8,644 nt of DNA from Methanobacteriota archaeon (GTDB lineage Archaea > Altiarchaeota > Altiarchaeia > IMC4 > QMZM01). Below the pieces are notes generated by a model. It made no database searches and was not told where the DNA came from. It was given only the letters and a program-made list of their open reading frames with translations. The position numbers and the translations under genes were made by a program. The stretch is taken from NCBI GenBank assembly GCA_903930485.1, contig CAIYYO010000035.1, positions 1-8,644 on the forward strand. The letters run 5' to 3'. Each line of letters opens with the position of its first letter. The stretch's first letter is position 1. Below are positions 1 to 5,716 of this stretch, piece by piece.

Positions 1-325
1 ACCCGTAGTTGTTCATGAATCCTGCCACCGTTCCCCCTATCAGAGGCGTCCCCTCTGGCAGGACTTCCCACACTCCATTGAGGAATTCCTTAAATCCTCC
101 GTGTTTTTCATAGTGTATGGTAGCGAAGAGCAGAACGAAGTCGGGATTCTTTCCAAGCCTTTTGAGAGTGTCTTCAGCCACCTCGCGGCCGGCTTTTCGT
201 GCGTCCCATTCCCTTGACATGCCGATGGCTGCTTTGAAATCCGGCTTTTCTTTGCCATTTTTTGCTATCTCTTTTTGGACGCTTCTAAGTTCTGAAGCTG
301 AGCTTGGCGTTTCCAGTGAGTTCAT
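1..325 (-). CDS. FIST N-domain sensory protein, N-terminal part (cut by left window edge)
   Basis: Reading the minus strand from the ATG at 325 gives 108 open codons to the window edge, with no stop. An in-frame TAA lies 6 nt before this ATG, so it is the first possible start. After a polar leader of about 28 residues, the translation matches the FIST N-domain pattern. It has AIGMSREWDARKAG (residues 33-46), then a helix, the strand-forming PDFVLLFATIHYE (61-73), a helix, and PEGTPLIGGTVAGF (90-103), with the Gly-Gly-Thr turn typical of the family. FIST domains are predicted small-ligand sensors found in bacterial and archaeal signalling proteins; the ligand here is unknown. The rest of the FIST N domain and any FIST C domain lie outside the window. 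The start is 50 nt after the roadblock gene on the same strand, so it could be co-transcribed with the KaiC cluster or use its own promoter. No clear ribosome binding site is visible. Confidence 0.85.
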   Translation of the reverse strand, partial: MNSLETPSSASELRSVQKEIAKNGKEKPDFKAAIGMSREWDARKAGREVAEDTLKRLGKNPDFVLLFATIHYEKHGGFKEFLNGVWEVLPEGTPLIGGTVAGFMNNYG

Positions 326-361
326 GTCCGTTTAGGTTATTGTGTGTTTTACACTAAAAAC

Positions 362-373
362 CTTTCTAGAAAG
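362..373. repeat. 12-bp perfect palindrome between roadblock and FIST genes
   Basis: CTTTCTAGAAAG is a perfect inverted repeat without a loop, placed just after the roadblock stop and about 37 nt before the FIST ATG. A smaller inverted repeat (GTGT-TTT-ACAC, 344-354) lies next to it. It could be an operator for the FIST gene or part of a 3' end; chance is also possible in AT-rich spacer DNA. Confidence 0.35.
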
Positions 374-375
374 AG

Positions 376-759
376 TTATTCTATTGCTAATATCTGTATG
401 ATCTTTCTCCTCGCATTCTCCAGTTCGACTTCCAATAGTCCCCTGTTCGCGAGCGCCGGCACTATCGCTACCAGTGCCGTGTCCGATCCCGGCAGTATGA
501 AGAATATGACGTCGTATTTCCCTAGTTCGAAGTATATCTTGTCTAGGCCGTATTTAGAGTAATGGCTTATTATCTCGAAGAATTCGTCCATGGTGTTCTT
601 CAGCACGTCCCATATCTCTATTATCTCCTGCTTGAATTCTTCAGTCATGGGAAATATTCCTTCCAGGTTTTTCCTGACCACCATGCATGCGTGTATGTCT
701 TCCAGCTGGAGGAGGTCTTCGCTTAGTACTTTTAGGATCTCTTCCTCTTTAGAGCTCAT
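376..759 (-). CDS. Roadblock/LC7-like domain protein
   Basis: A 127-residue protein with the layout of a single roadblock/LC7 domain. Helix 1 spans about residues 6-20. A first strand follows (HACMVVRK, 23-30), then a long acidic helical stretch (40-65). Three consecutive strands come next (LDKIYFELG 72-80, YDVIFFILP 82-90, TALVAIVPA 94-102), and a final helix begins with NRGLLEVELENARRKI (105-120). The strand-strand-strand-helix ending with an N-x-G-L-L turn is the roadblock signature. These proteins usually dimerise and regulate small GTPases (MglB type) or act as scaffolds; no GTPase gene is visible here. It starts 12 nt after the KaiC-like gene ending at 772, on the same strand, which suggests co-transcription and a signalling partnership. 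No Shine-Dalgarno sequence is seen, so translation may depend on the upstream gene. The fold call rests on pattern only, since the family is divergent in sequence. Confidence 0.72.
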   Translation of the reverse strand: MSSKEEEILKVLSEDLLQLEDIHACMVVRKNLEGIFPMTEEFKQEIIEIWDVLKNTMDEFFEIISHYSKYGLDKIYFELGKYDVIFFILPGSDTALVAIVPALANRGLLEVELENARRKIIQILAIE

Positions 760-771
760 AGCTTTGTTTTT

Positions 772-1578
772 CTAGAATAGTTTCTTTGCCCCCGCGTCTA
801 CGGGGGCTTTTATCTGTATGCCTTTGTCCGTGAATTCGAACATGTGGGGCTTTAGGCTGTGCTTTGTCTGCCTCATCTTCTTTATCTTTATCGTGCGGTC
901 GTCTAGGGCTTCGTTTATGGTCAGGTTTATGGTTCCGTCGACTACGTAGCTTTCCACTCCGTGGGCTGATGCTATACCTTCAGTAGTTTCTGTTACTAAG
1001 ATGGTCGTGAGTCCCGCGGATTTCAGGCGGTAGTTTACCGCAAGGAGGAGTTGTCTCAGCGTGTGTCTTAGCTTGGTTTCGTTGAGGTCTGCTATGAGGA
1101 AGTCAAGGGCGGGTAGGCTGTCGAAGACGGCGCGTTTGGCGCCTATCCTTTTTGCCTTGGTTGCGACTATTTCGAGTATCCGGTCTATGTTGAATTCGTC
1201 GGGCAGGAGGGACATGCTTCCTGCGGGCTGGTCCATGTATTGTCCGCTTGTTATCGCCTGGTCTATCTTTGTTATTCCTATCCTTGCCAGGCTTGCGTCT
1301 ATTATGACGAGTTTTCCTTCTTTTTCGAGCTTGTCTAGGTCGAAGCCGTATTGTATCATGTCTTTTTTCAGCTCTCGCGGGTCCTGTTCCAGTGATATGA
1401 GGACGCCGGGTTCGTTGTATTGCGTTATCCCGTTGCATAGGAACTGTACGGCGAACGTCGTTTTACCGCTTCCCGATGTCCCTGACAGGAGGATGCTTCG
1501 TTCTCTAGGGAATCCTCCTTCGATTAGTTCGTCCAGGCCTGATATCCCTGTCGGGCATCTTATGTTTTGGTCGACCAT
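772..1578 (-). CDS. KaiC-like RecA-superfamily ATPase (copy 1)
   Basis: A 268-residue single-domain KaiC/RAD55-type ATPase. It opens with the family entry motif PTGISGLDELIEGGFPR (9-25). Walker A is GTSGSGKTT (33-41). The catalytic-carboxylate strand reads ISLEQDP (61-67), and Walker B is RAVFDSLPAL (149-158) with Asp153. The C-terminal KMRQTKHS motif corresponds to the conserved K-x-R-G-x-x-H segment of KaiC. Cyanobacterial KaiC has two such domains; archaeal homologues usually have one and are proposed to act in signal transduction rather than a clock. The paired glutamates of KaiC appear here as Glu64-Gln65. The start is supported by AAAGGAG (1589-1595), 10 nt upstream, and a TATA box at 1622-1629. 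The adjacent gene 1635-2462 is a close paralogue, so the pair is a tandem duplication. The roadblock gene follows by 12 nt. The target of the ATPase is unknown. Confidence 0.9.
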   Translation of the reverse strand: MVDQNIRCPTGISGLDELIEGGFPRERSILLSGTSGSGKTTFAVQFLCNGITQYNEPGVLISLEQDPRELKKDMIQYGFDLDKLEKEGKLVIIDASLARIGITKIDQAITSGQYMDQPAGSMSLLPDEFNIDRILEIVATKAKRIGAKRAVFDSLPALDFLIADLNETKLRHTLRQLLLAVNYRLKSAGLTTILVTETTEGIASAHGVESYVVDGTINLTINEALDDRTIKIKKMRQTKHSLKPHMFEFTDKGIQIKAPVDAGAKKLF

Positions 1579-1586
1579 TTTAATGT

Positions 1587-1595
1587 CTCTCCTTT
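1587..1595 (-). promoter_or_regulatory. Shine-Dalgarno site for KaiC-like copy 1
   Basis: The minus-strand sequence AAAGGAGAG ends 8 nt before the ATG at 1578. It supports that start and contrasts with the apparently leaderless copy 2. Confidence 0.65.
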
Positions 1596-1621
1596 ATGTT
1601 TATATTATTGAATTGCCTTCA

Positions 1622-1629
1622 TATATAAA
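1622..1629 (-). promoter_or_regulatory. TATA-box-like element for KaiC-like copy 1
   Basis: On the minus strand this reads TTTATATA, in the 56-nt gap between the two KaiC-like genes. It lies about 47 nt before the ATG at 1578. Archaeal spacing (about 25 nt to transcription start) would give a leader of about 22 nt that includes the AAAGGAG at 1589-1595. Copy 1 could therefore be transcribed separately from copy 2. Confidence 0.6.
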
Positions 1630-1634
1630 CTTTT

Positions 1635-2462
1635 TTACAGCCTTAGGGCGTCTTTCATAGCGTCTGCGGGTTTCTGGACTACGAGGCCCATCCCCCTCTT
1701 GAACGCTATGGGGTGCACGTCTTCGCTGTGCTGTGTTCCCCTCATCTTCCTTATGATCATCGTCCTTCCGGATGCCATGCCCATCTGCGTGTAGTACATG
1801 TTTATGGCCCCGTCCGTGACGTAGCTTTCTATCCCGTGGGTCGAATGGCCTTCTCCCTCGTCTTCGTGTATCTCGGTTATGAGCAGGGTCGTCAGTCCGC
1901 TGGCTTTTAGTTTGGAGTTTATCACGAGGAGCAGGTGTCTTAGGGTGTTTTTCATCTTTGCTTCGCTTGCGTCGCCTACGAGGAACTCCAGTGCCGGCAG
2001 GCTGTCGAGGACTACTCTTTTGGCGCCTATCTTCCTTGCCTTAGCCACGACGAGGTCTAGTATGTTGTCCAGGTTGAACTGGTCCGGGAGAAGAGACATG
2101 CTTCCCTCAGGGTCTTTGAACGAATTGGTCGATATCAGCGAATCGTTCCTGACTCCTACGTGCGATAGGCTTGCGTCTATTATGATGAGTTTTCCCGCGT
2201 CTTCTTCTTTCTGGAGGTCGAAGCCGTAGTTCATCATGTCGGCTTTGAGTTCTCTTGGGTCCTGTTCCAGGGATATGAGTATTCCCGGTTCGTTGTAGTC
2301 TGTGATGCCTTTGTAGAGGAACTGTATCGCAAAAGTCGTCTTGCCGCTCCCGCACGTTCCGGAAATCAGCATGCTCCTCTGTCTAGGGAATCCTCCCTCG
2401 ATGAGCTCGTCCAGGCCTATGATGCCTGTCGGACATCTCTTCTTTAAGTCAGTAGTTGGCAT
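1635..2462 (-). CDS. KaiC-like RecA-superfamily ATPase (copy 2)
   Basis: A 275-residue paralogue of the next gene, colinear over the whole length. The entry motif is CPTGIIGLDELIEGGFPR (10-27). Walker A is GTCGSGKTT (35-43), the carboxylate strand is ISLEQDP (63-69) with Glu66-Gln67, and Walker B is RVVLDSLPAL (149-158) with Asp153. The C-terminal motif is KMRGTQHS. Both copies share the segment GSMSLLPDxFNxDxIL, between the catalytic strand and Walker B, which is more specific than the general KaiC pattern. Relative to copy 1 it has a slightly longer N-terminus and an acidic insertion (HEDEGEGHS) before the HGIESY segment. The ATG at 2462 lies about 25 nt from a TATA box at 2483-2490, consistent with a leaderless mRNA. 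It is divergent from larA, with 79 nt between the starts. It is likely the first gene of the minus-strand signalling cluster. Confidence 0.9.
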   Translation of the reverse strand: MPTTDLKKRCPTGIIGLDELIEGGFPRQRSMLISGTCGSGKTTFAIQFLYKGITDYNEPGILISLEQDPRELKADMMNYGFDLQKEEDAGKLIIIDASLSHVGVRNDSLISTNSFKDPEGSMSLLPDQFNLDNILDLVVAKARKIGAKRVVLDSLPALEFLVGDASEAKMKNTLRHLLLVINSKLKASGLTTLLITEIHEDEGEGHSTHGIESYVTDGAINMYYTQMGMASGRTMIIRKMRGTQHSEDVHPIAFKRGMGLVVQKPADAMKDALRL

Positions 2463-2482
2463 GTTATACTATTATCATACGG

Positions 2483-2490
2483 AAATATAT
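2483..2490 (-). promoter_or_regulatory. TATA-box-like element for KaiC-like copy 2 (leaderless)
   Basis: The minus-strand ATATATTT is centred about 25 nt before the ATG at 2462, and there is no Shine-Dalgarno sequence between them. Transcription is therefore likely to begin at or next to the start codon. The element lies in the 79-nt divergent spacer shared with larA. Confidence 0.6.
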
Positions 2491-2505
2491 CCTTCAGGGG
2501 TTATT

Positions 2506-2516
2506 CTTAAATTTAT
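2506..2516 (+). promoter_or_regulatory. TATA-box-like element for larA
   Basis: The AT-rich CTTAAATTTAT is centred about 31 nt before the larA ATG at 2542. This predicts a start site near 2537 and a leader of only a few bases. No Shine-Dalgarno sequence precedes larA, which agrees with leaderless or near-leaderless initiation. Confidence 0.5.
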
Positions 2517-2541
2517 TTCCCTGCTCTTTAATAGAATAATA

Positions 2542-3807
2542 ATGAAGATACATCTGCCGTACGGGAAAAAAGGAGCATCTGTCGTAGTCCCTGAGAAGAA
2601 CTTATTGGGCGTGCTCAGGCCCGAGGAATTCCATGCCAGCGGGACGCCTGAGGAGATATTGGAGAAGGCATTATGGGCTCCGGAAGGCACTAAAAGGCTT
2701 TTCGACATAGTGCGCGGGAAGAAGAGCAAACGGACTGTGGCGATAGCCGTGGACGACCATACTCGGCCGTGTCCGACCGACAAGATCCTCCCCCCGCTCC
2801 TTGACGAACTGTATTCCGCAGGCGTCAAAGACGAGAACATCCTTATCATTTTCGCGACCGGCAGCCACCGGACGACGACGAAAGAGGAAGCGGAGCGTCT
2901 ACTCGGGAAAGACATCGCATCACGGATCAAATACGTCAGCAACGACTCACTGGGCGACGATTTCACACTGATCGGGACTACGAAGCGCGGTACCCCTGTA
3001 AAAATAAAAAAGGCGTTCTATGAGGCGGACGTCAAGATACTGACTGGGGACGTGGAGATACACTACTTCGCGGGCTACGGGGGAGGCAGGAAGAGCGTGC
3101 TCCCTGGAGTCGCTAAATACGATACCATCCAGGATAACTATAAACGGAACTTTTTCGATCCGAACTCCCGTCCGGCGAAGCTGGATGGCAACCCTATGTA
3201 CGAGAATATGACCGAGGCCGCGCGCATGGCCGGTGTCGATTTTACCATCAACGTCGTGCAGGACGAGAAGGGAGCGATAGTGGGCGCGTATTCCGGGGAC
3301 TTTGATTCCGTCCTGAAGAGGGGCGCTGCTCTTGTGGAGAAGATGTTCAAGGTCAGGGCTAAAGAGAAGGCCGACATCGTGATAACATCTGCTAACGGCG
3401 CGCCTCACGACATAGACCTTTACCAGGCGTATAAGGCGCTTCATCTTGCTCTAGGGGTCGTGAAGGACGGGGGCGTCGTGATACTCCTTGCCGAGTGCCC
3501 TGACGGTGCCGGGAACAAGAACTATGAAGCATGGATGCGCAAGTACAAGACCAAGGAGGAGATGAAGGCAGAGCTCGACAGGGAGTTCAACATCGGCGGG
3601 CACAAGGCCTACTACAATCTGCTCGCGATAGAGAAGGCCGCGATATTCCTTATGACGGCGATATCAAGAGAGGATGTCGAGAAGCTTTACCGCTTCAAGT
3701 ATGCAAAGACGCCGGATGAGGCTCTCCAGGAAGCGTTCAGACTTAAGGGAAAGGATGCAAAAGTCCTGGTCATACCCGAGGGGAGCACGACCTTAAGCGC
3801 GGTATAA
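2542..3807 (+). CDS. larA: LarA-family nickel-pincer hydroxyacid racemase/epimerase, Tyr at the nickel-ligand position
   Basis: A 421-residue LarA homologue, close to the usual length of about 425. LarA enzymes racemise or epimerise 2-hydroxyacids by hydride transfer through a nickel-pincer nucleotide tethered to a lysine. Numbering runs almost parallel to characterised LarA. DDHTRP (71-76) carries Asp72 and Arg75; ATGSHR (105-110) carries catalytic His109. VEIHYFAGYGGGRKSVLPG (171-189) carries His174 and the cofactor-anchoring Lys184. YQAYK (294-298) carries Gln295 and Lys298. The nickel ligand His200 is replaced by Tyr200 (codon TAT, 3139-3141). At position 358, often Trp, there is Tyr. The substrate cannot be read from sequence. 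The ATG at 2542 is chosen over upstream in-frame starts because those lie inside the divergent KaiC-like gene, and because a TATA-like box at 2506-2516 fits a near-leaderless start here. The stop is 4 nt from a convergent membrane-protein gene. Confidence 0.92.
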   Translation: MKIHLPYGKKGASVVVPEKNLLGVLRPEEFHASGTPEEILEKALWAPEGTKRLFDIVRGKKSKRTVAIAVDDHTRPCPTDKILPPLLDELYSAGVKDENILIIFATGSHRTTTKEEAERLLGKDIASRIKYVSNDSLGDDFTLIGTTKRGTPVKIKKAFYEADVKILTGDVEIHYFAGYGGGRKSVLPGVAKYDTIQDNYKRNFFDPNSRPAKLDGNPMYENMTEAARMAGVDFTINVVQDEKGAIVGAYSGDFDSVLKRGAALVEKMFKVRAKEKADIVITSANGAPHDIDLYQAYKALHLALGVVKDGGVVILLAECPDGAGNKNYEAWMRKYKTKEEMKAELDREFNIGGHKAYYNLLAIEKAAIFLMTAISREDVEKLYRFKYAKTPDEALQEAFRLKGKDAKVLVIPEGSTTLSAV

Positions 3808-3811
3808 GGAT

Positions 3812-4111
3812 TCATCCCTTGTAGCACAGGTGCTCGAATATCAGCCATAGAGCGACCATGCCTATGAAGAGGTTGAATAAGCTCTTCGACAAAATGGCCT
3901 GCAGAACCCCTTCGGTGAACGACGCGAGCCATCCCGCGAAGTAGACGAAGACTATGAACAGGACGAGTGCGACCGGCTTAGACAAATAGCTGTTCTTCTC
4001 GAATATCGGCTGCCGTACTTCGAGGTTCATGAGCCTGAAGAATGCTATGCCGACTATTACTACAAGTCCCGTGGCTATGCCCTTAGTCACTACTTCGAGA
4101 GGCTCGAACAT
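3812..4111 (-). CDS. Small three-helix membrane protein of unknown function
   Basis: A 99-residue hydrophobic protein with three predicted membrane helices at about residues 11-28, 46-64 and 78-95. They are separated by a polar loop with charged residues (29-45) and a shorter loop (65-77). There are no catalytic motifs or recognisable family signature. A short Cys-Tyr-Lys-Gly tail ends the protein. It lies 39 nt downstream of the 145-residue membrane protein gene on the same strand. It also has a TATA-like element (4131-4140) about 25 nt before the ATG, so a leaderless transcript of its own is possible. The stop is 4 nt from the larA stop. The gene call rests on the open frame, its hydrophobic periodicity and the tight packing; the function is not known. 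Confidence 0.65.
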   Translation of the reverse strand: MFEPLEVVTKGIATGLVVIVGIAFFRLMNLEVRQPIFEKNSYLSKPVALVLFIVFVYFAGWLASFTEGVLQAILSKSLFNLFIGMVALWLIFEHLCYKG

Positions 4112-4150
4112 AATAAGTTATGGCCGGAACATGTATTTAATCACTTCAGC

Positions 4151-4588
4151 TCATTTAAGCACAGGGAAAGGCAGGTCGGGCGCCGTTTCAGGTTTTTCCC
4201 CCTTCGGCTTTTTTCTTCTCAGGGCATAAGACAATCCTATTGTGTATATGGGTATCGACAGATAGCGGAGGCCGATGTCGGTGAAATACTGATTAGGCGT
4301 CATCTTGAAGAAGCCGACGTAGACTAGGGCCAGGTCCAGCATGAGATTTATCAGAAGCCAAACAATGCCTGTAACGATGCCTTCACCCACGAAGCTTTCA
4401 TCGACTTTAGAAAAATACCTCACCGCAAAAAAGACCCCTACGAATGACCCGACCACGACCATGATCGACTTGAATGTGGTCTCGGGTATCCTGTAATTCC
4501 CGTGCGCGTCCACGAAAGGGAAGCTGGCGATGAAAGGGATCAGCCAGATGAATACCCCGTAGAGGACGATCTTTAAAGGCTTGCTCAT
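4151..4588 (-). CDS. Conserved-looking four-helix membrane protein of unknown function
   Basis: A 145-residue protein with four predicted membrane helices at about 5-24, 39-59, 68-92 and 105-124, followed by a basic, proline-rich cytoplasmic-type tail (125-145). The pattern KIVLYGVFIWLIPF at the start, KSIMVVVGS before helix 2, EGIVTGIVWLLINLMLDL in helix 3 and YFTDIGLRYLSIPI before helix 4 resembles small hypothetical membrane proteins I have seen in methanogens and bacteria, none with an assigned role. The start is supported by AGGTGA at 4595-4600, 6 nt upstream, and a TATA-like element at 4619-4629. It is divergent from the DUF362 gene and sits between larA and larC. That position could mean a transport or accessory role, but nothing in the sequence shows it. 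Confidence 0.72.
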   Translation of the reverse strand: MSKPLKIVLYGVFIWLIPFIASFPFVDAHGNYRIPETTFKSIMVVVGSFVGVFFAVRYFSKVDESFVGEGIVTGIVWLLINLMLDLALVYVGFFKMTPNQYFTDIGLRYLSIPIYTIGLSYALRRKKPKGEKPETAPDLPFPVLK

Positions 4589-4594
4589 GGCATG

Positions 4595-4600
4595 TCACCT
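4595..4600 (-). promoter_or_regulatory. Shine-Dalgarno site for the 145-residue membrane protein
   Basis: AGGTGA on the minus strand is 6 nt before the ATG at 4588. It sits downstream of a TATA-like TTTTTTAAAC at 4619-4629, which gives a leader of about 10 nt. Together these fix the start. Confidence 0.6.
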
Positions 4601-4642
4601 GTTTAACTATCGGCTCGAGTTTAAAAAACACACCCCTTCGGG

Positions 4643-4678
4643 AAAATAAATCCGCAGAAACTAATAGTATACCTGGTG
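4643..4678 (+). promoter_or_regulatory. Promoter and ribosome binding site of the DUF362-larC operon
   Basis: AAAATAAAT at 4643-4651 is a plausible TATA box with predicted transcription start near 4672. GGTG at 4675-4678 lies 9 nt before the ATG at 4688. The GGTG contains the alternative in-frame GTG start (4676), which is less likely because it would then have no leader signal of its own. Confidence 0.5.
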
Positions 4679-4687
4679 TTTGTTGAC

Positions 4688-5716
4688 ATGGCAAAGGTTT
4701 TCTATAAAAAAATCGGCTCGTATTCGGATACGGGTGAGATAAGTTTGGGCGCAAGAGCGCTTCTGGAAAATGTCGTGGAAGGAGAAGGAGTGAAGCTTGC
4801 CCGAAGGGTCCCGCTCAAGGTCCACTTCGGAGAAAAAGGCAACAAGACTTTCATCGGGCCCAAGAATTACGACGGCGTGATCGACTATCTGGAAAAGAAA
4901 GGGGTAGACAGTTGTTTCATAGAAACAAACGTGCTTTACGTCGGCTCCAGGACTGCGAGGGACACGCATACTGCCCTTGCGCTGGAGCACGGGTTCACGA
5001 GGCTTCCGGTCGTCATAGCGGACGGGAAAAAAGGCGAAGACTATGCCGAGGTGGAAATAGAAGGCGATCATTTCTCGAAGTGTAAGATAGGCCGGCTGAT
5101 GGCGGAAGCAGAACAGTTGATAGTTTTAGCCCACTACAAGGGCCACATGCTCGCGGGCTTCGGCGGAGCCATAAAGCAGCTCGGTATGGGGTGCGCGGCG
5201 AGGGGCGGCAAGCTTGACATGCATTCCAGTTCCGGACCCGGCCTGCAGCCCGCCAAGTGCAGGAAATGCATGACCTGCCTGTCTCATTGCCCGAGGGATG
5301 CGATTGAATTGGATCCGGTGTTGAGAGTGGACAAGGCCAAGTGCATCGGCTGTGCGGCATGCATTGCTGCCTGCCCGCATGGGGCGTTTTCCATCGACTG
5401 GGCTTCTACGTCGCCGTTGGCTTTCAGGCAGAAGCTGGCTGAGTACGCGCTCGCGGCCCAGAAGGGCAAGAGGAATATCTATATAAATTTCGCGTTAAAC
5501 ATCACGAAAGACTGCGACTGCGACAGCAGGGTACAGAAGCCGATCGCGCGGGACCTCGGCATCTTCGCCTCTACGGATCCCGTAGCCGTGGACGCCGCCT
5601 GCTGTGACATGCTCAACAAAAGAGAAGGAAAGCAGGTGTTCACGGGCGCTGACATCTTCGACTATGCGGAAGAGATAGGCCTCGGAACCATGGAATACGT
5701 ACTGGAGGAGATATGA
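4688..5716 (+). CDS. DUF362 protein with two [4Fe-4S] ferredoxin motifs
   Basis: A 342-residue DUF362-family iron-sulfur protein. The N-terminal half carries DUF362 hallmarks: KVHFGEKGN (44-52) and GFGGAIKQLGMGCAARGGK (157-175). A ferredoxin insert follows with two classic clusters, Cys191-x2-Cys194-x2-Cys197-x3-Cys201-Pro and Cys219-x2-Cys222-x2-Cys225-x3-Cys229-Pro. The domain resumes and ends with a DPVAVDAACCDML segment. Family members are presumed cytoplasmic redox or electron-transfer proteins without an agreed reaction. The ATG at 4688 is preferred over the in-frame GTG at 4676, because GGTG at 4675-4678 is then a ribosome binding site 9 nt upstream. A TATA-like box lies at 4643-4651. 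The stop overlaps the larC start by ATGA, so the two are co-translated. This suggests a role linked to LarC, such as electron or sulfur supply in pincer-cofactor synthesis; that role is inference. Confidence 0.88.
   Translation: MAKVFYKKIGSYSDTGEISLGARALLENVVEGEGVKLARRVPLKVHFGEKGNKTFIGPKNYDGVIDYLEKKGVDSCFIETNVLYVGSRTARDTHTALALEHGFTRLPVVIADGKKGEDYAEVEIEGDHFSKCKIGRLMAEAEQLIVLAHYKGHMLAGFGGAIKQLGMGCAARGGKLDMHSSSGPGLQPAKCRKCMTCLSHCPRDAIELDPVLRVDKAKCIGCAACIAACPHGAFSIDWASTSPLAFRQKLAEYALAAQKGKRNIYINFALNITKDCDCDSRVQKPIARDLGIFASTDPVAVDAACCDMLNKREGKQVFTGADIFDYAEEIGLGTMEYVLEEI
5704..5710 (+). promoter_or_regulatory. Shine-Dalgarno site for larC inside the DUF362 gene end
   Basis: GGAGGAG lies in the last codons of the DUF362 gene, ending 2 nt before the larC ATG in the ATGA overlap. 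It supports coupled translation and the chosen larC start. Confidence 0.7.

Noticed and set aside
40..258. 72-residue minus-strand frame and the overlapping 72-residue plus-strand frame (117-335)
   Set aside because: Both overlap the FIST N-domain frame 1-325, which gives clear domain motifs in a different frame.
1061..1660. 199-residue plus-strand open frame
   Set aside because: It is the antisense shadow of the KaiC-like gene at 772-1578, whose motifs are clear. The frame encodes Ser/Arg-rich sequence without domain features.
2341..2541. Upstream in-frame extension of larA giving a 488-residue protein
   Set aside because: The added 67 residues lie over the divergent KaiC-like gene and its promoter, and do not resemble LarA. 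The ATG at 2542 gives the normal length and near-identical residue numbering to known LarA.
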